A stretch of 37,275 nucleotides of DNA from Bacillota bacterium (GTDB taxonomy: Bacteria > Bacillota > Desulfotomaculia > Desulfotomaculales > Pelotomaculaceae). The notes below the pieces were generated by a model, which saw only the letters and a list, made by a program, of their open reading frames with translations, made no database searches and had not been told where the DNA came from. Made by a program: the position numbers and the translations under genes. The stretch is taken from contig JAKPTB010000007.1 in the NCBI GenBank assembly GCA_029555205.1, forward strand, positions 1 to 37,275. The letters are read 5' to 3'. Positions 7,559 through 15,727 of the stretch are shown here, in pieces (position 1 is the stretch's first letter; the number at the start of each line of letters is the position of its first letter).

Positions 7559-8964
7559 CTTTTGCGGATAGCGGCGATCCCCAGTTCATCCCTGTACTTG
7601 GCCACAGTTCGTCTGGATATGGTAATTCCGCGCCTCCGGAACATTTCAGAAATCTGTTGATCGTTTAACGGGGACCTGGCATCCTCCCGGGCTACAATCT
7701 CCTGAAGCATTTTTTTAATACTTTCAGATGAAGTGGTTGTTCCGGCCGAGTTGTTTAAACCAGTGGAGAAGAAGTATTTCATCTCGAAAACTCCCTGGGG
7801 AGTCTGAATGTATTTGTTTGAAGTAGCCCTGCTGACAGTGGACTCGTGCAGGCCTACCATCCCGGCCACCTTCTTCAGATTCAGCGGTTTTAGATACTTT
7901 ACACCGTTATCCAAAAAGTCCCTTTGCAGTTCAACCAGGCAGTTGGCGACCTTGTACAGGGTCAGTCTTCTCTGTTCAATACTTCTGATTAACCAGGCCG
8001 CTGCATTAAGCTTGCTCTCCACAAAGCGGCGGGTCCTGGAGTCATGGCTTTTATCCTTGGCGAGCACGGAGCGGTAGGTGGAATTGATGGTAATTCGTGG
8101 AATGGCCACATCGTTCACCAGTATAACATATTCACCCTCTACCTTTTCCAGAATAATATCCGGTATAATGTAGCGGGTGCTGTGTAAATTTGAAAAATTA
8201 CGCCCAGGTTTGGGATCGAGGGTTTTTAAGAGATCAGCTGCCTGCTGGACGGCCTGGACGGTTATACCCATTTCCTGGGCAATCCGGTTTAACTTGCCCT
8301 TGGACAAATCCACAAGGTAGTTTTTAATCAGACTTTCCAGGACGATATCTTTAATTCCCAGCTGCTTAACCTGAATTAAAAGGCATTCCTCCAGGTTCCT
8401 GGCCCCCACCCCGGCCGGGTCAAAGCCCTGGATCACATTGAGCATACCGGCAACCCTGGACTCGCTCACACCAAGACGCAAAGCAATTTCCTCCAGGGAC
8501 ATCCGCAGGTATCCATGTTCGTCAAGGTTGCCAATAATATATTCACCAATTAACCGGTCTGCATCCTTGCAAGGGGTCAGGTTTAACTGAAATAAAAGGT
8601 GCTCGGAAAGGGTCAAGGACTGTGACAGGAAATTCTCGTAACTGTATTCCTCCTGCTCCTGAATCCTCTCCTGGCGGACTAGCCCTAGATCGCTGCTGTC
8701 CTGAAAATACTCTTCCCAGTCCAGATCATATTCTTTTCTGTCCACATCTTCAGGCGTATTTTGTTCAACTCCAACCCCGGCTTCTTCCCCTCTTTCGACA
8801 TCGTCCTCCCTCAGCTCAAGTAGGGGGTTTTCCTCAAGCTGTTGTTCTATATACATGGACAGCTCAAGTGCAGAAAGCTGCAAAACAGTAATGGCCTGGC
8901 GCAATTCGGGGGTCATGATTAACTTTTGAGTTTGTTCAACATTAAGCCCATAACCCATTCGCAT
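7546..8964 (-). CDS. rpoN: RNA polymerase sigma-54 factor
   Basis: Alternative sigma factor that recognises -24/-12 promoters and needs an AAA+ activator. The N-terminal Gln/Leu-rich activator-interacting region (LNVEQTQKLIMTPELRQAI, residues 7-25), the acidic region II (about 51-90), the core-binding domain, the HTH region (KVAGMVGLHESTVSRATSNKY) and the RpoN box (SRRTVAKYRDELGI near residues 450-463) are complete. 472 residues is normal. The start is ATG after GAGGAG. It sits immediately upstream of gap, the place taken by cggR in Bacillus, which suggests co-regulation or shared transcription with lower glycolysis. No sigma-54 activator is present in the window. Confidence 0.97.
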   Translation of the reverse strand: MRMGYGLNVEQTQKLIMTPELRQAITVLQLSALELSMYIEQQLEENPLLELREDDVERGEEAGVGVEQNTPEDVDRKEYDLDWEEYFQDSSDLGLVRQERIQEQEEYSYENFLSQSLTLSEHLLFQLNLTPCKDADRLIGEYIIGNLDEHGYLRMSLEEIALRLGVSESRVAGMLNVIQGFDPAGVGARNLEECLLIQVKQLGIKDIVLESLIKNYLVDLSKGKLNRIAQEMGITVQAVQQAADLLKTLDPKPGRNFSNLHSTRYIIPDIILEKVEGEYVILVNDVAIPRITINSTYRSVLAKDKSHDSRTRRFVESKLNAAAWLIRSIEQRRLTLYKVANCLVELQRDFLDNGVKYLKPLNLKKVAGMVGLHESTVSRATSNKYIQTPQGVFEMKYFFSTGLNNSAGTTTSSESIKKMLQEIVAREDARSPLNDQQISEMFRRRGITISRRTVAKYRDELGIAAIRKRKRY

Positions 8965-9134
8965 TGCGTTTCACTCCTCAGAAGAAATGACAATTTTCGT
9001 TATATTTTTAATTCTCTAAAGACCTGGCGTTTTCCTGCCTGCTCGTCCTGATCCAAGAGATATTCACCAGGTAATTGTTTCATTCCTGATAAGCCCGGGT
9101 GCTGGTCCAAATTTTTGCGAAGATCTTGATCTTT

Positions 9135-9189
9135 ATTCCATACCGGATACCGGATTCCATACCGGCATAACATTCCACACCGGCTTAAC
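9135..9189 (-). repeat. Three imperfect 18-19 bp repeats at the 3' end of the DUF1405 gene
   Basis: Units starting ATTCCAYACCGG lie at 9135-9153, 9154-9171 and 9172-9189. The last unit contains the stop codon of the DUF1405-family gene (9185-9187). This is the same arrangement as the duplications at the ends of rpoN and the neighbouring acyltransferase gene. Confidence 0.8.
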
Positions 9190-9805
9190 CGGTTGTTGCC
9201 CCGCTCCCCGCCGGCCCGGCCTTGAACCGCCTGCCCAGGGCCATTCCCGCCGTAATTGTCAGGGATAAACCCGCAGCGGTAAGCAGAGCCAGCCCCCTCT
9301 GCCCGGCTGCGAACAGATCCGGATGCAACCCCAGCCCGTAATCCATGAAGTCGTTAAGGAGCATCCAGCAAGCAGTGAACAGAATAACACCGTGTCCAGG
9401 TTGCAGTGTTTTAAGATAGATAAATCCCTGCAGGGCCATACCAAAATGGGACACCCAGAGCATTGCCTCGGTAAACTCCAGCGGGCCGCCCTGGAGCCAG
9501 TAATGAGAAATCATTACAATGGCCCAGATCCCGTACTTGATGGAAGCTGTCAGAGCCACGGCCTGAAACAGAAGCCTGCCCGGCCCGGCCAGGCTGAGCA
9601 GCAGGGCCAGGGCAAACAGGGTGGTGGACAGCGGGCTGTCCGGAACAAAAGGCCAGTAATAATACGGTGTGCGGGCAAGCTGTTCACGGTACCAGTAGTA
9701 ACCATAAGCAGAGCCGGCCACATTAATAATCACAAGGGGAATCATAAAGCGCCCCTGCCGGGGATTACGCCAGAAATCCTGCCAGAGCCTGATCACTTGA
9801 GCCAA
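9185..9805 (-). CDS. DUF1405-family integral membrane protein (YpjA-like)
   Basis: A 206-residue hydrophobic protein of unknown function with about six predicted membrane segments. Segments are visible around residues 20-36, 60-77, 84-103, 115-130, 137-155 and 170-190. It resembles Bacillus YpjA (DUF1405) by overall pattern, with conserved aromatic blocks YGYYWYREQL and PYYYWPFVPDSP and the ISHYW and LNDFMDYGLGLHP motifs. The start is TTG with AAAGGA nine bases upstream. It follows the acyltransferase gene by 43 nt and rpoN follows 220 nt later. Family assignment is from memory of the motif pattern; the function is unknown. Confidence 0.8.
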   Translation of the reverse strand: MAQVIRLWQDFWRNPRQGRFMIPLVIINVAGSAYGYYWYREQLARTPYYYWPFVPDSPLSTTLFALALLLSLAGPGRLLFQAVALTASIKYGIWAIVMISHYWLQGGPLEFTEAMLWVSHFGMALQGFIYLKTLQPGHGVILFTACWMLLNDFMDYGLGLHPDLFAAGQRGLALLTAAGLSLTITAGMALGRRFKAGPAGSGATTG

Positions 9806-9820
9806 AAGAAGCCGTCCTTT

Positions 9821-9862
9821 TTAAGTTGATAGTCTTAAGTTGATAGTCTTAAGTTGATAGTT
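9821..9862 (-). repeat. Three 14-bp tandem repeats across the acyltransferase stop
   Basis: TTAAGTTGATAGTY is repeated three times without gaps (9821-9834, 9835-9848, 9849-9862). The last copy supplies the final codons (KLST) and stop of the acyltransferase, and the other two fill the gap toward the DUF1405 gene, close to that gene's ribosome site. Confidence 0.9.
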
Positions 9863-10412
9863 TGTTACCGTTCATTTCGGGGGAAGCGGCCCCGGCATCC
9901 CCAGCGGCTTCGGGACGTCCGGCGCCCACTTTCCAATGCCTGACCCTGGCAGGAACACCAGCCGCCAGAGCCCCCGGGGGGATGTCCCGGTTGACCAGGG
10001 AACCGGCTCCCACAACAGCTCCGTCACCGATCCGGACTCCCGGCAGGATGGTGGAATTGGAACCTATCAGAACCCCTGCTCCAATCTCAACCGGCCCTTT
10101 GTGGTACTCCCGCACCAGGAATTCATGGGTCAGAACAGTTACGTTGTAGCCGATAATAGTATTGTCCCCGATGGAGATGAGCTGCGGAAAAAAAACATCA
10201 AACATGGCCATCAGGCCCACGGAAACATTCCTGCCCACCTTCATTCCCAAAAAGAGACGGTATAAAAGGTTTTTTAATTCAAAAAAGGGAATGTAACGGC
10301 AAAAGGTAATAATTATAAAATGAAAGGCAACCCTGGGAAGGCTTACTAACCTGAACGAATACCGCATGGAGTTTTTTTCGCCGGGAGAAGGAAAGGATTC
10401 ATATTTTCTCAT
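9849..10412 (-). CDS. Left-handed beta-helix (hexapeptide) acyltransferase
   Basis: A 187-residue transferase of the acetyltransferase/LpxA-like superfamily, similar in layout to Bacillus YvoF. The N-terminal third is hydrophobic and amphipathic ([17 protein letters not shown]), which suggests a membrane-associated substrate. The C-terminal half carries hexapeptide repeats ([41 protein letters not shown]) and ends the fold with [13 protein letters not shown]. The acceptor is unknown. The ATG overlaps the whiA stop (ATGA), so translation is probably coupled. The last residues ([18 protein letters not shown]) look unstructured, and the very end comes from a 14-bp tandem repeat. Confidence 0.85.
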   Translation of the reverse strand: MRKYESFPSPGEKNSMRYSFRLVSLPRVAFHFIIITFCRYIPFFELKNLLYRLFLGMKVGRNVSVGLMAMFDVFFPQLISIGDNTIIGYNVTVLTHEFLVREYHKGPVEIGAGVLIGSNSTILPGVRIGDGAVVGAGSLVNRDIPPGALAAGVPARVRHWKVGAGRPEAAGDAGAASPEMNGNKLST

Positions 10413-11356
10413 CCCTTTTCGCTCCGGATTTGCTCGGCAATTTCTTCAATCTTTCTCAAGCGGTGATTGACCCCCGATTTGCCCAGTTTGGGGTGAATCA
10501 GTTCTCCCAGCTCCTTCAGGCTGGCATCGGGATACTTGATCCGGAGCAGCGCTATTTCCCGCAGGGATTCCGGGATTTGCTCCAGGCCCACGGTATCTCT
10601 GATCAGTTCAATATTCTCCAGTTGCCGCACTGCGGCATTGACTGTTTTATTCAGGTTGGCTGTTTCGCAGTTGACCAGGCGGTTGACCTGATTGCGCATA
10701 TCTTTATAAATCCTGGCGTTTTCGAAATTGAGCAAGGCACTGTGGGCCCCTACAATATTTAAAAAATCGCTGATCTGCTCGCTTTCTTTGAGGTAGACGA
10801 CAAACCAGTTTTTCCGTCTGCTGATTCTGGCAGGCAGATGCATTTTTTGCATCATTTTTTCAATAAACCTGGCAAAGCTCTCATTGCCCGTAATTATTTC
10901 CAGGTGATAATTGCCCTCGGGGCTGTTCACGGAACCCCCGCCCAAAAAAACCCCTCTCAGGTAGGCCCGGCGGCAGCATTCCCGGCGGACCAGCTCGTCC
11001 CTTACAGCAATACTGCTCAGCCGTCCCGCGGCGTCCAGCATCCCCAGGCGCCGGAGAATTTCACCCATGCCCGGCTGGGGGAGGATGCGCACCCAGTAGA
11101 CATTGTTTTTCTTGAGCTGCGTTTTGCGCTGCACCAAAACTTCTGTTTGAAGCCCAAACAGAGTTTTGATCAGGGAAAAAATTTTTCTTGCCACTGCGGC
11201 GTTTTCAGTTATAATGCTCAGGGAAATCCGGCGTGAGCCGCTGATCTGGATAGTCCCGTCCATTTTAATCAAGGCCGCAAGTTCCGCCAGGCGGCAGCAG
11301 GGCCGCTGGCCTGAAACCCGCGCCAGCTCATTTTTAGTTACCGCCGAAAAGGACAA
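10409..11356 (-). CDS. whiA: WhiA, DNA-binding regulator
   Basis: A WhiA/SpoVC-like regulator involved in cell division, sporulation or chromosome segregation in Gram-positives. The N-terminal half is a degenerate LAGLIDADG fold ([36 protein letters not shown]). The C-terminal helix-turn-helix is [20 protein letters not shown] place the start at TTG 11356 ([14 protein letters not shown]), which matches Bacillus WhiA (MSFASETKKEL), with GAGGGG eight bases upstream and 315 residues. The ATG at 11383 lies just 2 nt after a TATAAT box and would scarcely be transcribed from it. Order yvcK-whiA is conserved across Firmicutes, but no crh follows here. Confidence 0.96.
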   Translation of the reverse strand: MSFSAVTKNELARVSGQRPCCRLAELAALIKMDGTIQISGSRRISLSIITENAAVARKIFSLIKTLFGLQTEVLVQRKTQLKKNNVYWVRILPQPGMGEILRRLGMLDAAGRLSSIAVRDELVRRECCRRAYLRGVFLGGGSVNSPEGNYHLEIITGNESFARFIEKMMQKMHLPARISRRKNWFVVYLKESEQISDFLNIVGAHSALLNFENARIYKDMRNQVNRLVNCETANLNKTVNAAVRQLENIELIRDTVGLEQIPESLREIALLRIKYPDASLKELGELIHPKLGKSGVNHRLRKIEEIAEQIRSEKG

Positions 11357-11385
11357 GCCAACTTCCCCTCTTTCTTCATGCATAT

Positions 11386-11394
11386 ATTATACCA
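11386..11394 (-). promoter_or_regulatory. Extended -10 promoter for whiA
   Basis: The minus strand reads TGGTATAAT (11394-11386), a perfect extended -10 box. No good -35 is present 16-18 bp upstream, which extended -10 promoters can do without. Transcription would start near 11379, after the longer-frame ATG and about 23 nt before the TTG start. Confidence 0.6.
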
Positions 11395-11403
11395 ATAAAA
11401 AGA

Positions 11404-11422
11404 CAGCGGGACTAGCTCGCTG
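11404..11422. terminator. Weak terminator hairpin between yvcK and whiA
   Basis: CAGCG (11404-11408) pairs with CGCTG (11418-11422), extended by a G/T wobble and a G-C pair on the plus strand. T5 follows on the minus strand and T7 on the plus strand. The minus-strand version, which would end the rapZ-yvcK transcript just before the whiA promoter, has only 5 continuous pairs. Confidence 0.4.
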
Positions 11423-11546
11423 CATTTTTTTGATTTAATTTTTTTACATTTTTCAATTGCCTTTTACGGCAGCAAGAACCGGTTTGGCAATTTTCATCAA
11501 AAAACTTTACCAGTGCCGCAGATAATGTCGCTGGCGCTGGATTCTT

Positions 11547-12899
11547 CTAAATCTCAGCCCTGAAAAGTTCTTTACCTTTACCGTCCCGGCGCCGTTCATT
11601 CAAGTAACGGACCCTGTTCTGCCGCCCCCTGTCCGCAAAGGTCAGGCGCAAAACCGCCTGGGCCAGCTTATCGGGATGGTGCCGCACCACATCGGTCTGG
11701 TGCACGAGGTCCCCTTCCACAGCCTGGATGCCCATTTTTTCTATTTCTTCAATGTCCGCCGCCACGGGATTTGCTCCCATTTGCAGGTAGCGAACCCGCA
11801 ATCTGGGGGGAACCGGCCCGGTATTGACAACTGCATAATCAATTGTCGTACAACCGTGGGCAACAAGGGCTTCCAGGTGAGCGGAAGCGGTATAACCATC
11901 GGTCTCGCCCGGCTGGGTCATCACGTTGCAGATATAAATTTTGGGGGCCGGAGTCTTGGCCAGCGCCTCCGGGATACCCTTCACCAGGAGATTGGGAATA
12001 ATGCTGGTGTAAAGGCTGCCCGGCCCGAGCACAACAGCATCAGCAGCCCGTATGGCAAGCAGGGCTTCAGCCAGCGGCAGGCAGCGGGAAGGTTTTAAAA
12101 ACACCCTTTTAATCCGGCCCGGACTATGGGAAATCTGGGACTGACCCTGCAGCACCGTCCCGTCCCCCAGTTCGGCGCAGAGGGTGACATCGGACAATGT
12201 TACAGGCAGCACCTGGCCGCGGATGGCCAGAACCTTGCTCAAACCCCGTACCGCATGGTCAAAGCTGCCGGTCATGCTGGTTAAAGCCGCCAGGAGCAGA
12301 TTGCCCAGGGAATGACCTGCCAGTTCCCCTGACTTAAAACGGTACTGGAGAAGCTCTTCCATCAGGGGCTCTTTATCGGCCAGGGCAACCAGGCAGTTGC
12401 GGATATCCCCCGGGGGGAGCATCCCCAGATCGCCCCTGAGGCGGCCGGAACTGCCCCCGTCATCGGCCACCGACACAATGGCGGTCAGGTTGCTGGTATA
12501 CTCTTTTAATCCCCTCAGGAGCACCGACAGGCCGGTGCCGCCGCCAATTACAACAATCTTGGGACCGCGCCGCAAGCTGTGCCTGGTGTAGATAATATCG
12601 GCCATTCTGCCTTCTTGTTCCGGGGCCAGCACACCGGCCACGGAGTGAAAGGCCTTCAGTACCCCCAGGGCCATCACGGCCAGTCCTGAGACAAGTAGAA
12701 AAACGCCGGCTGTCCGGTGGAACTCCTGGTCCAGGATCATGAACTCCAGCTGGTGAATGGGCCGGGCCAGATGCCCGAACAAGTTGCCCTTCATAATCAG
12801 GTCCACGCCCAAAGCCGCCAGGAGCAACCCGGATAAAGCCAGAAACAGCCAGCGCTTCACGCGCATGCCCGGATAGAGCCATTTCAGCAGTTCCAACAC
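11547..12899 (-). CDS. yvcK: YvcK/CofD-like protein with N-terminal membrane anchor
   Basis: Gluconeogenesis factor (YvcK/GlmR family), which binds UDP-sugars and influences carbon and cell-wall precursor metabolism. The core begins at about residue 114 (KIVVIGGGTGLSVLLRGLKE) and continues with VSVADDGGSSGRLR, PPGDIRNCLVALA, GHSLGNLLLAAL and VLGPGSLYTSIIPNLLV. Unlike the about 320-residue Bacillus protein it has an N-terminal extension of about 110 residues with two hydrophobic helices (about 18-36 and 64-84), so it should sit at the membrane. I prefer GTG 12899 (AGGGG six bases upstream) over TTG 12905, which overlaps the rapZ stop. It follows rapZ directly. Confidence 0.94.
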   Translation of the reverse strand: MLELLKWLYPGMRVKRWLFLALSGLLLAALGVDLIMKGNLFGHLARPIHQLEFMILDQEFHRTAGVFLLVSGLAVMALGVLKAFHSVAGVLAPEQEGRMADIIYTRHSLRRGPKIVVIGGGTGLSVLLRGLKEYTSNLTAIVSVADDGGSSGRLRGDLGMLPPGDIRNCLVALADKEPLMEELLQYRFKSGELAGHSLGNLLLAALTSMTGSFDHAVRGLSKVLAIRGQVLPVTLSDVTLCAELGDGTVLQGQSQISHSPGRIKRVFLKPSRCLPLAEALLAIRAADAVVLGPGSLYTSIIPNLLVKGIPEALAKTPAPKIYICNVMTQPGETDGYTASAHLEALVAHGCTTIDYAVVNTGPVPPRLRVRYLQMGANPVAADIEEIEKMGIQAVEGDLVHQTDVVRHHPDKLAQAVLRLTFADRGRQNRVRYLNERRRDGKGKELFRAEI

Positions 12900-12901
12900 T
12901 T

Positions 12902-13774
12902 TCAACCCCTATTTTTTTTAATGTCCCGGTGACGAACCGTTACAGACAGGTCCTTGCTTTCCAGAATCTCCCCCAGGCGGTTGGCCAGGACAACGGAACG
13001 GTGCATGCCTCCGGTGCAGCCGATGGCAATCATCAGGGTGGTTTTTCCTTCTTTAATGTACTGGGGAATTAAAAACTCAATAAAGTCCTGAAATTTTTCC
13101 ATAAATTCTTCCGTTGGCGGGGAGCCGAAAACATAGTCCCGGATTGGCCTCTCATTACCGCTCAAGGGCCGCAGGGCCGGGTCGTAGTGGGGATTGGGCA
13201 GGAAGCGAACATCAAAGACCAGGTCGGAGTCCAGGGGTATACCATATTTGTAGCCAAAAGAAATGACCGTGATGTGCAGTCTGGAGTGATTTGCGTTGCC
13301 TGCGTAAATAGCAGCAATCTCTTCTTTCAACTGTTGAACGGTCATGTTGGATGTGTCGATGATTTTATTCGCCCTGCCTCTTAAGTCCTGAAGGCGGCTT
13401 CGCTCTTCCCGGATTACTTCCAGGATCTCCCCGTGGGAACTCAGGGGATGGCGCCTTCTGGACTCTTTGTATCTCCTCACCAGGGTTTCATCGGACGCTT
13501 CGAGGTAGAGGATCTCGTACCCGGTTCCCTGCAGGTCAATCTGGTGGAGAACTTCAAAAAGGGTGTTGAAAAATTCCCCGCCCCGGATGTCAACTGCTAA
13601 TGCTATTTTATTAATTTTACTGGCAGCCTGTGCACAGAGTTCGGCGAATTTAGGAATTAAGGTTGGGGGCAGGTTGTCCACACAGAAAAAACCCAGATCC
13701 TCGAGACAGCGCATGGCCTGGGTCTTCCCGGCGCCGGAAAGGCCGGTGACTATTACAAGTTTCGGCATCATCAT
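12902..13774 (-). CDS. rapZ: RapZ/YvcJ nucleotide-binding protein
   Basis: P-loop protein of the RapZ family. In E. coli RapZ is an RNase E adaptor controlling GlmS expression; in Bacillus YvcJ binds and hydrolyses GTP and affects competence. Walker A is [10 protein letters not shown] near residue 10, followed by [23 protein letters not shown] and the C-terminal domain with [26 protein letters not shown] and [11 protein letters not shown] (positions of motifs only, family-typical). The start at the first of three ATGs (13774) follows AAGGGGGG by 8 nt and gives 290 residues. The longer frame to 13810 adds 12 unconserved residues. It sits between the PHP gene and yvcK. Confidence 0.96.
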   Translation of the reverse strand: MMMPKLVIVTGLSGAGKTQAMRCLEDLGFFCVDNLPPTLIPKFAELCAQAASKINKIALAVDIRGGEFFNTLFEVLHQIDLQGTGYEILYLEASDETLVRRYKESRRRHPLSSHGEILEVIREERSRLQDLRGRANKIIDTSNMTVQQLKEEIAAIYAGNANHSRLHITVISFGYKYGIPLDSDLVFDVRFLPNPHYDPALRPLSGNERPIRDYVFGSPPTEEFMEKFQDFIEFLIPQYIKEGKTTLMIAIGCTGGMHRSVVLANRLGEILESKDLSVTVRHRDIKKNRG

Positions 13775-13806
13775 TTTGCTGACCCCCCTTTTACACCATG
13801 TGGAAT

Positions 13807-14541
13807 TCAAAACAGGGCGTTAATGACCTGCTCCGCGGGAAACCCCAGCCGGTCCAGCAGCTCCGCCCCGGCATCCAGTCTTCCCACCATTTCCGGATCG
13901 TGGGCGTCGCTGTTAACGATCAGCCTGGCCCCGTGGCGGGCGGCGGCCCGGACGATTTCTTCTTTATTATAATTGTGTCCAGTATTTACTTCAAGTGCGG
14001 TTTCCGCGCCGGCGCAGGCCCGGGCCAGTTCATCCAGGTCCACTGGAGCCATCAGGTCCGGGTGGCTGATAAAATCCACCGGATAACTGTGGACGGTCTC
14101 AATCAGGGCTTTGGTGTTGGTGCAGCGCATTTTTTCCCGGAGGCTTACGGAGAACCTGGCCGCCAGATTGGGCAGGGTATAGTACAGGGCGTCCCCGGGG
14201 CTTTCCGGAATATAGTAGGGGTGCAGCCCGGCAATCAGCAAATCCAGCCGGTCGATAATTTCCCGGGGCAGATCCAGGCGGCCGTCCCGGCTGATCACCG
14301 CCGCCTCGGCCCCCACCAGGAGCTTCAGTTCCGGAAAGCGGGGAGCCAGGCCGGCCACCTCTTCCTTGATTACCAGAAATGTTCCGGCGTCCGCCACACC
14401 CGTGCCGATGCTCTTGGGACCGTGGTCGGTAATGGCTACTTCCCGCAGGCCCCGCCGGGCGGCTGCTTCTATATTCTGAGCCGGGGTGCCCCGGCCGTCG
14501 CTGTATCTTGTGTGGGTGTGGTAGTCGGCAAAAAACTTAAT
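13807..14541 (-). CDS. PHP-domain metallo-phosphoesterase, apparent ATT start
   Basis: A PHP-family hydrolase (histidinol-phosphatase or polymerase-associated type; substrate unknown). From the sequence the frame is open well upstream of the first GTG (14397) and encodes the essential N-terminal metal motif [18 protein letters not shown] and ITDHGPKS. Later metal ligands are in GLHPYY, FISHPDL, EVNTGH and [11 protein letters not shown]. The in-frame stop upstream leaves no ATG, GTG or TTG before ADYHTHT. The only sensible initiator is ATT at 14541-14539, which overlaps the isomerase TAA (ATTAA) with AAAGGGAG 10 nt upstream. That gives [11 protein letters not shown] and 244 residues. Translation is probably coupled to the upstream gene. 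A start at 14397 would remove the active site. Confidence 0.88.
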   Translation of the reverse strand: MKFFADYHTHTRYSDGRGTPAQNIEAAARRGLREVAITDHGPKSIGTGVADAGTFLVIKEEVAGLAPRFPELKLLVGAEAAVISRDGRLDLPREIIDRLDLLIAGLHPYYIPESPGDALYYTLPNLAARFSVSLREKMRCTNTKALIETVHSYPVDFISHPDLMAPVDLDELARACAGAETALEVNTGHNYNKEEIVRAAARHGARLIVNSDAHDPEMVGRLDAGAELLDRLGFPAEQVINALF

Positions 14542-15610
14542 CGTCCCGCAGCTCCCTTTTGAGATAGTCGATCACTTTGACCGGACCCGGGTCGATACCG
14601 TACAGGGCCGCCAGGTAGACGCTGGTGTAATCACCGGTGTAAATCAGGGAAAAGATCCTGGAGAGATCGCCTTCACCGGAGGCCCAGACCTCGGTGCAGC
14701 CGTCCACAACATCCCGGATTACTTCCCTGGTGATCTCAATGCGCTTGTGCACCCGGGGATGGTCCCGCTCATCCCGCAAAATCACCACGTGGAGCTTTTT
14801 TAACAGCTCCTTGGGAAACTGGAAGCCCACAATTTCGTTATGGTTCAATTCCGGCAGCACGTTCCAGTAAGCAGGGGCCTTGGCGTTTTCGTTGATCTGG
14901 CCCTTCCAGCGCTGGGCCACCACCTCGGTTGTGCCGCTGGAACCCCAGATTACCGGGATCCGGTTGAAAAGCTTCTGGGCCAGCTGCTTGGCCTGGTTTT
15001 CCTCCGCGGGGACTTCAGGAGCCAGTTCTTTCTGCAGAGTCCGCATATAGTCGATCATTTCCGAAATCTCGTCCACGTTGTCCGGCAGCAGTCCCAGCCT
15101 TTGCAAAACCCTTAGAGTGGGAATAAACAAAAAGCCGGTGGCTGCCCGGGGGGAAATACCGCCGGGAACCCCAATCAGCGGCACACCGTCCCGGGCGGCC
15201 AGCTCACCCAGCCTGCCGCCGGTGGTTACGGCAACCACGGAGGCGCCCCTCAAACGGGCTTCTTCGTAAGCGCTCAAGGTTTCTTCGGTGTTCCCGGAGT
15301 AGCTGACGGCGAAGACCAGGGTATCTGGACCTACAAACCCCGGCAGAACGTAGTCCCGGTTGACAATTACGGGCACCGCCATCTTGCCGGCGGTGTAGAC
15401 CCTGAGCAGGTCCCCCCCGATGGCCGAGCCCCCCAGTCCGGTCACAACGATATTGGAAATGGCCTCAATTTCCGGCAGTTCCACATGCCCGGCCAGGTCC
15501 CAGCAAGCCCGGTCGCACTGGACCGGCAGGCCCTTGAGGGCTTCGAACATGCCCGTTGTATCCAGCTTGCAGATTTCATCCGTACAGTTTAAATCCTTTA
15601 CCGCATTCAT
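14537..15610 (-). CDS. Bifunctional phosphoglucose/phosphomannose isomerase
   Basis: PGI/PMI-family SIS-domain enzyme that interconverts glucose 6-phosphate or mannose 6-phosphate with fructose 6-phosphate. The first SIS domain has VTGLGGSAIGGDLLR and VSYSGNTEETLSAYEEA; the second carries PVIWGSSGTTEVVAQRWKGQINENAKAP-like active-site residues and LNHNEIVGF. The start at ATG 15610 follows AAAGGAGG and gives 357 residues, normal for the family and much shorter than classical Pgi. The frame to 15667 adds 19 unlikely residues. It lies downstream of the glucosidase and glucokinase genes, and its stop overlaps the PHP gene. Confidence 0.93.
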   Translation of the reverse strand: MNAVKDLNCTDEICKLDTTGMFEALKGLPVQCDRACWDLAGHVELPEIEAISNIVVTGLGGSAIGGDLLRVYTAGKMAVPVIVNRDYVLPGFVGPDTLVFAVSYSGNTEETLSAYEEARLRGASVVAVTTGGRLGELAARDGVPLIGVPGGISPRAATGFLFIPTLRVLQRLGLLPDNVDEISEMIDYMRTLQKELAPEVPAEENQAKQLAQKLFNRIPVIWGSSGTTEVVAQRWKGQINENAKAPAYWNVLPELNHNEIVGFQFPKELLKKLHVVILRDERDHPRVHKRIEITREVIRDVVDGCTEVWASGEGDLSRIFSLIYTGDYTSVYLAALYGIDPGPVKVIDYLKRELRDD

Positions 15611-15727
15611 AATTGGCTTTTCCTCCTTTTGTAGAGGGTGATCAATACCTTTGCCTTCTTTCAGCAATAACTATCAACAATAATCAATAAAGGATGATCA
15701 TTCATTTTTCTGTTCCAACGCCGGCCC

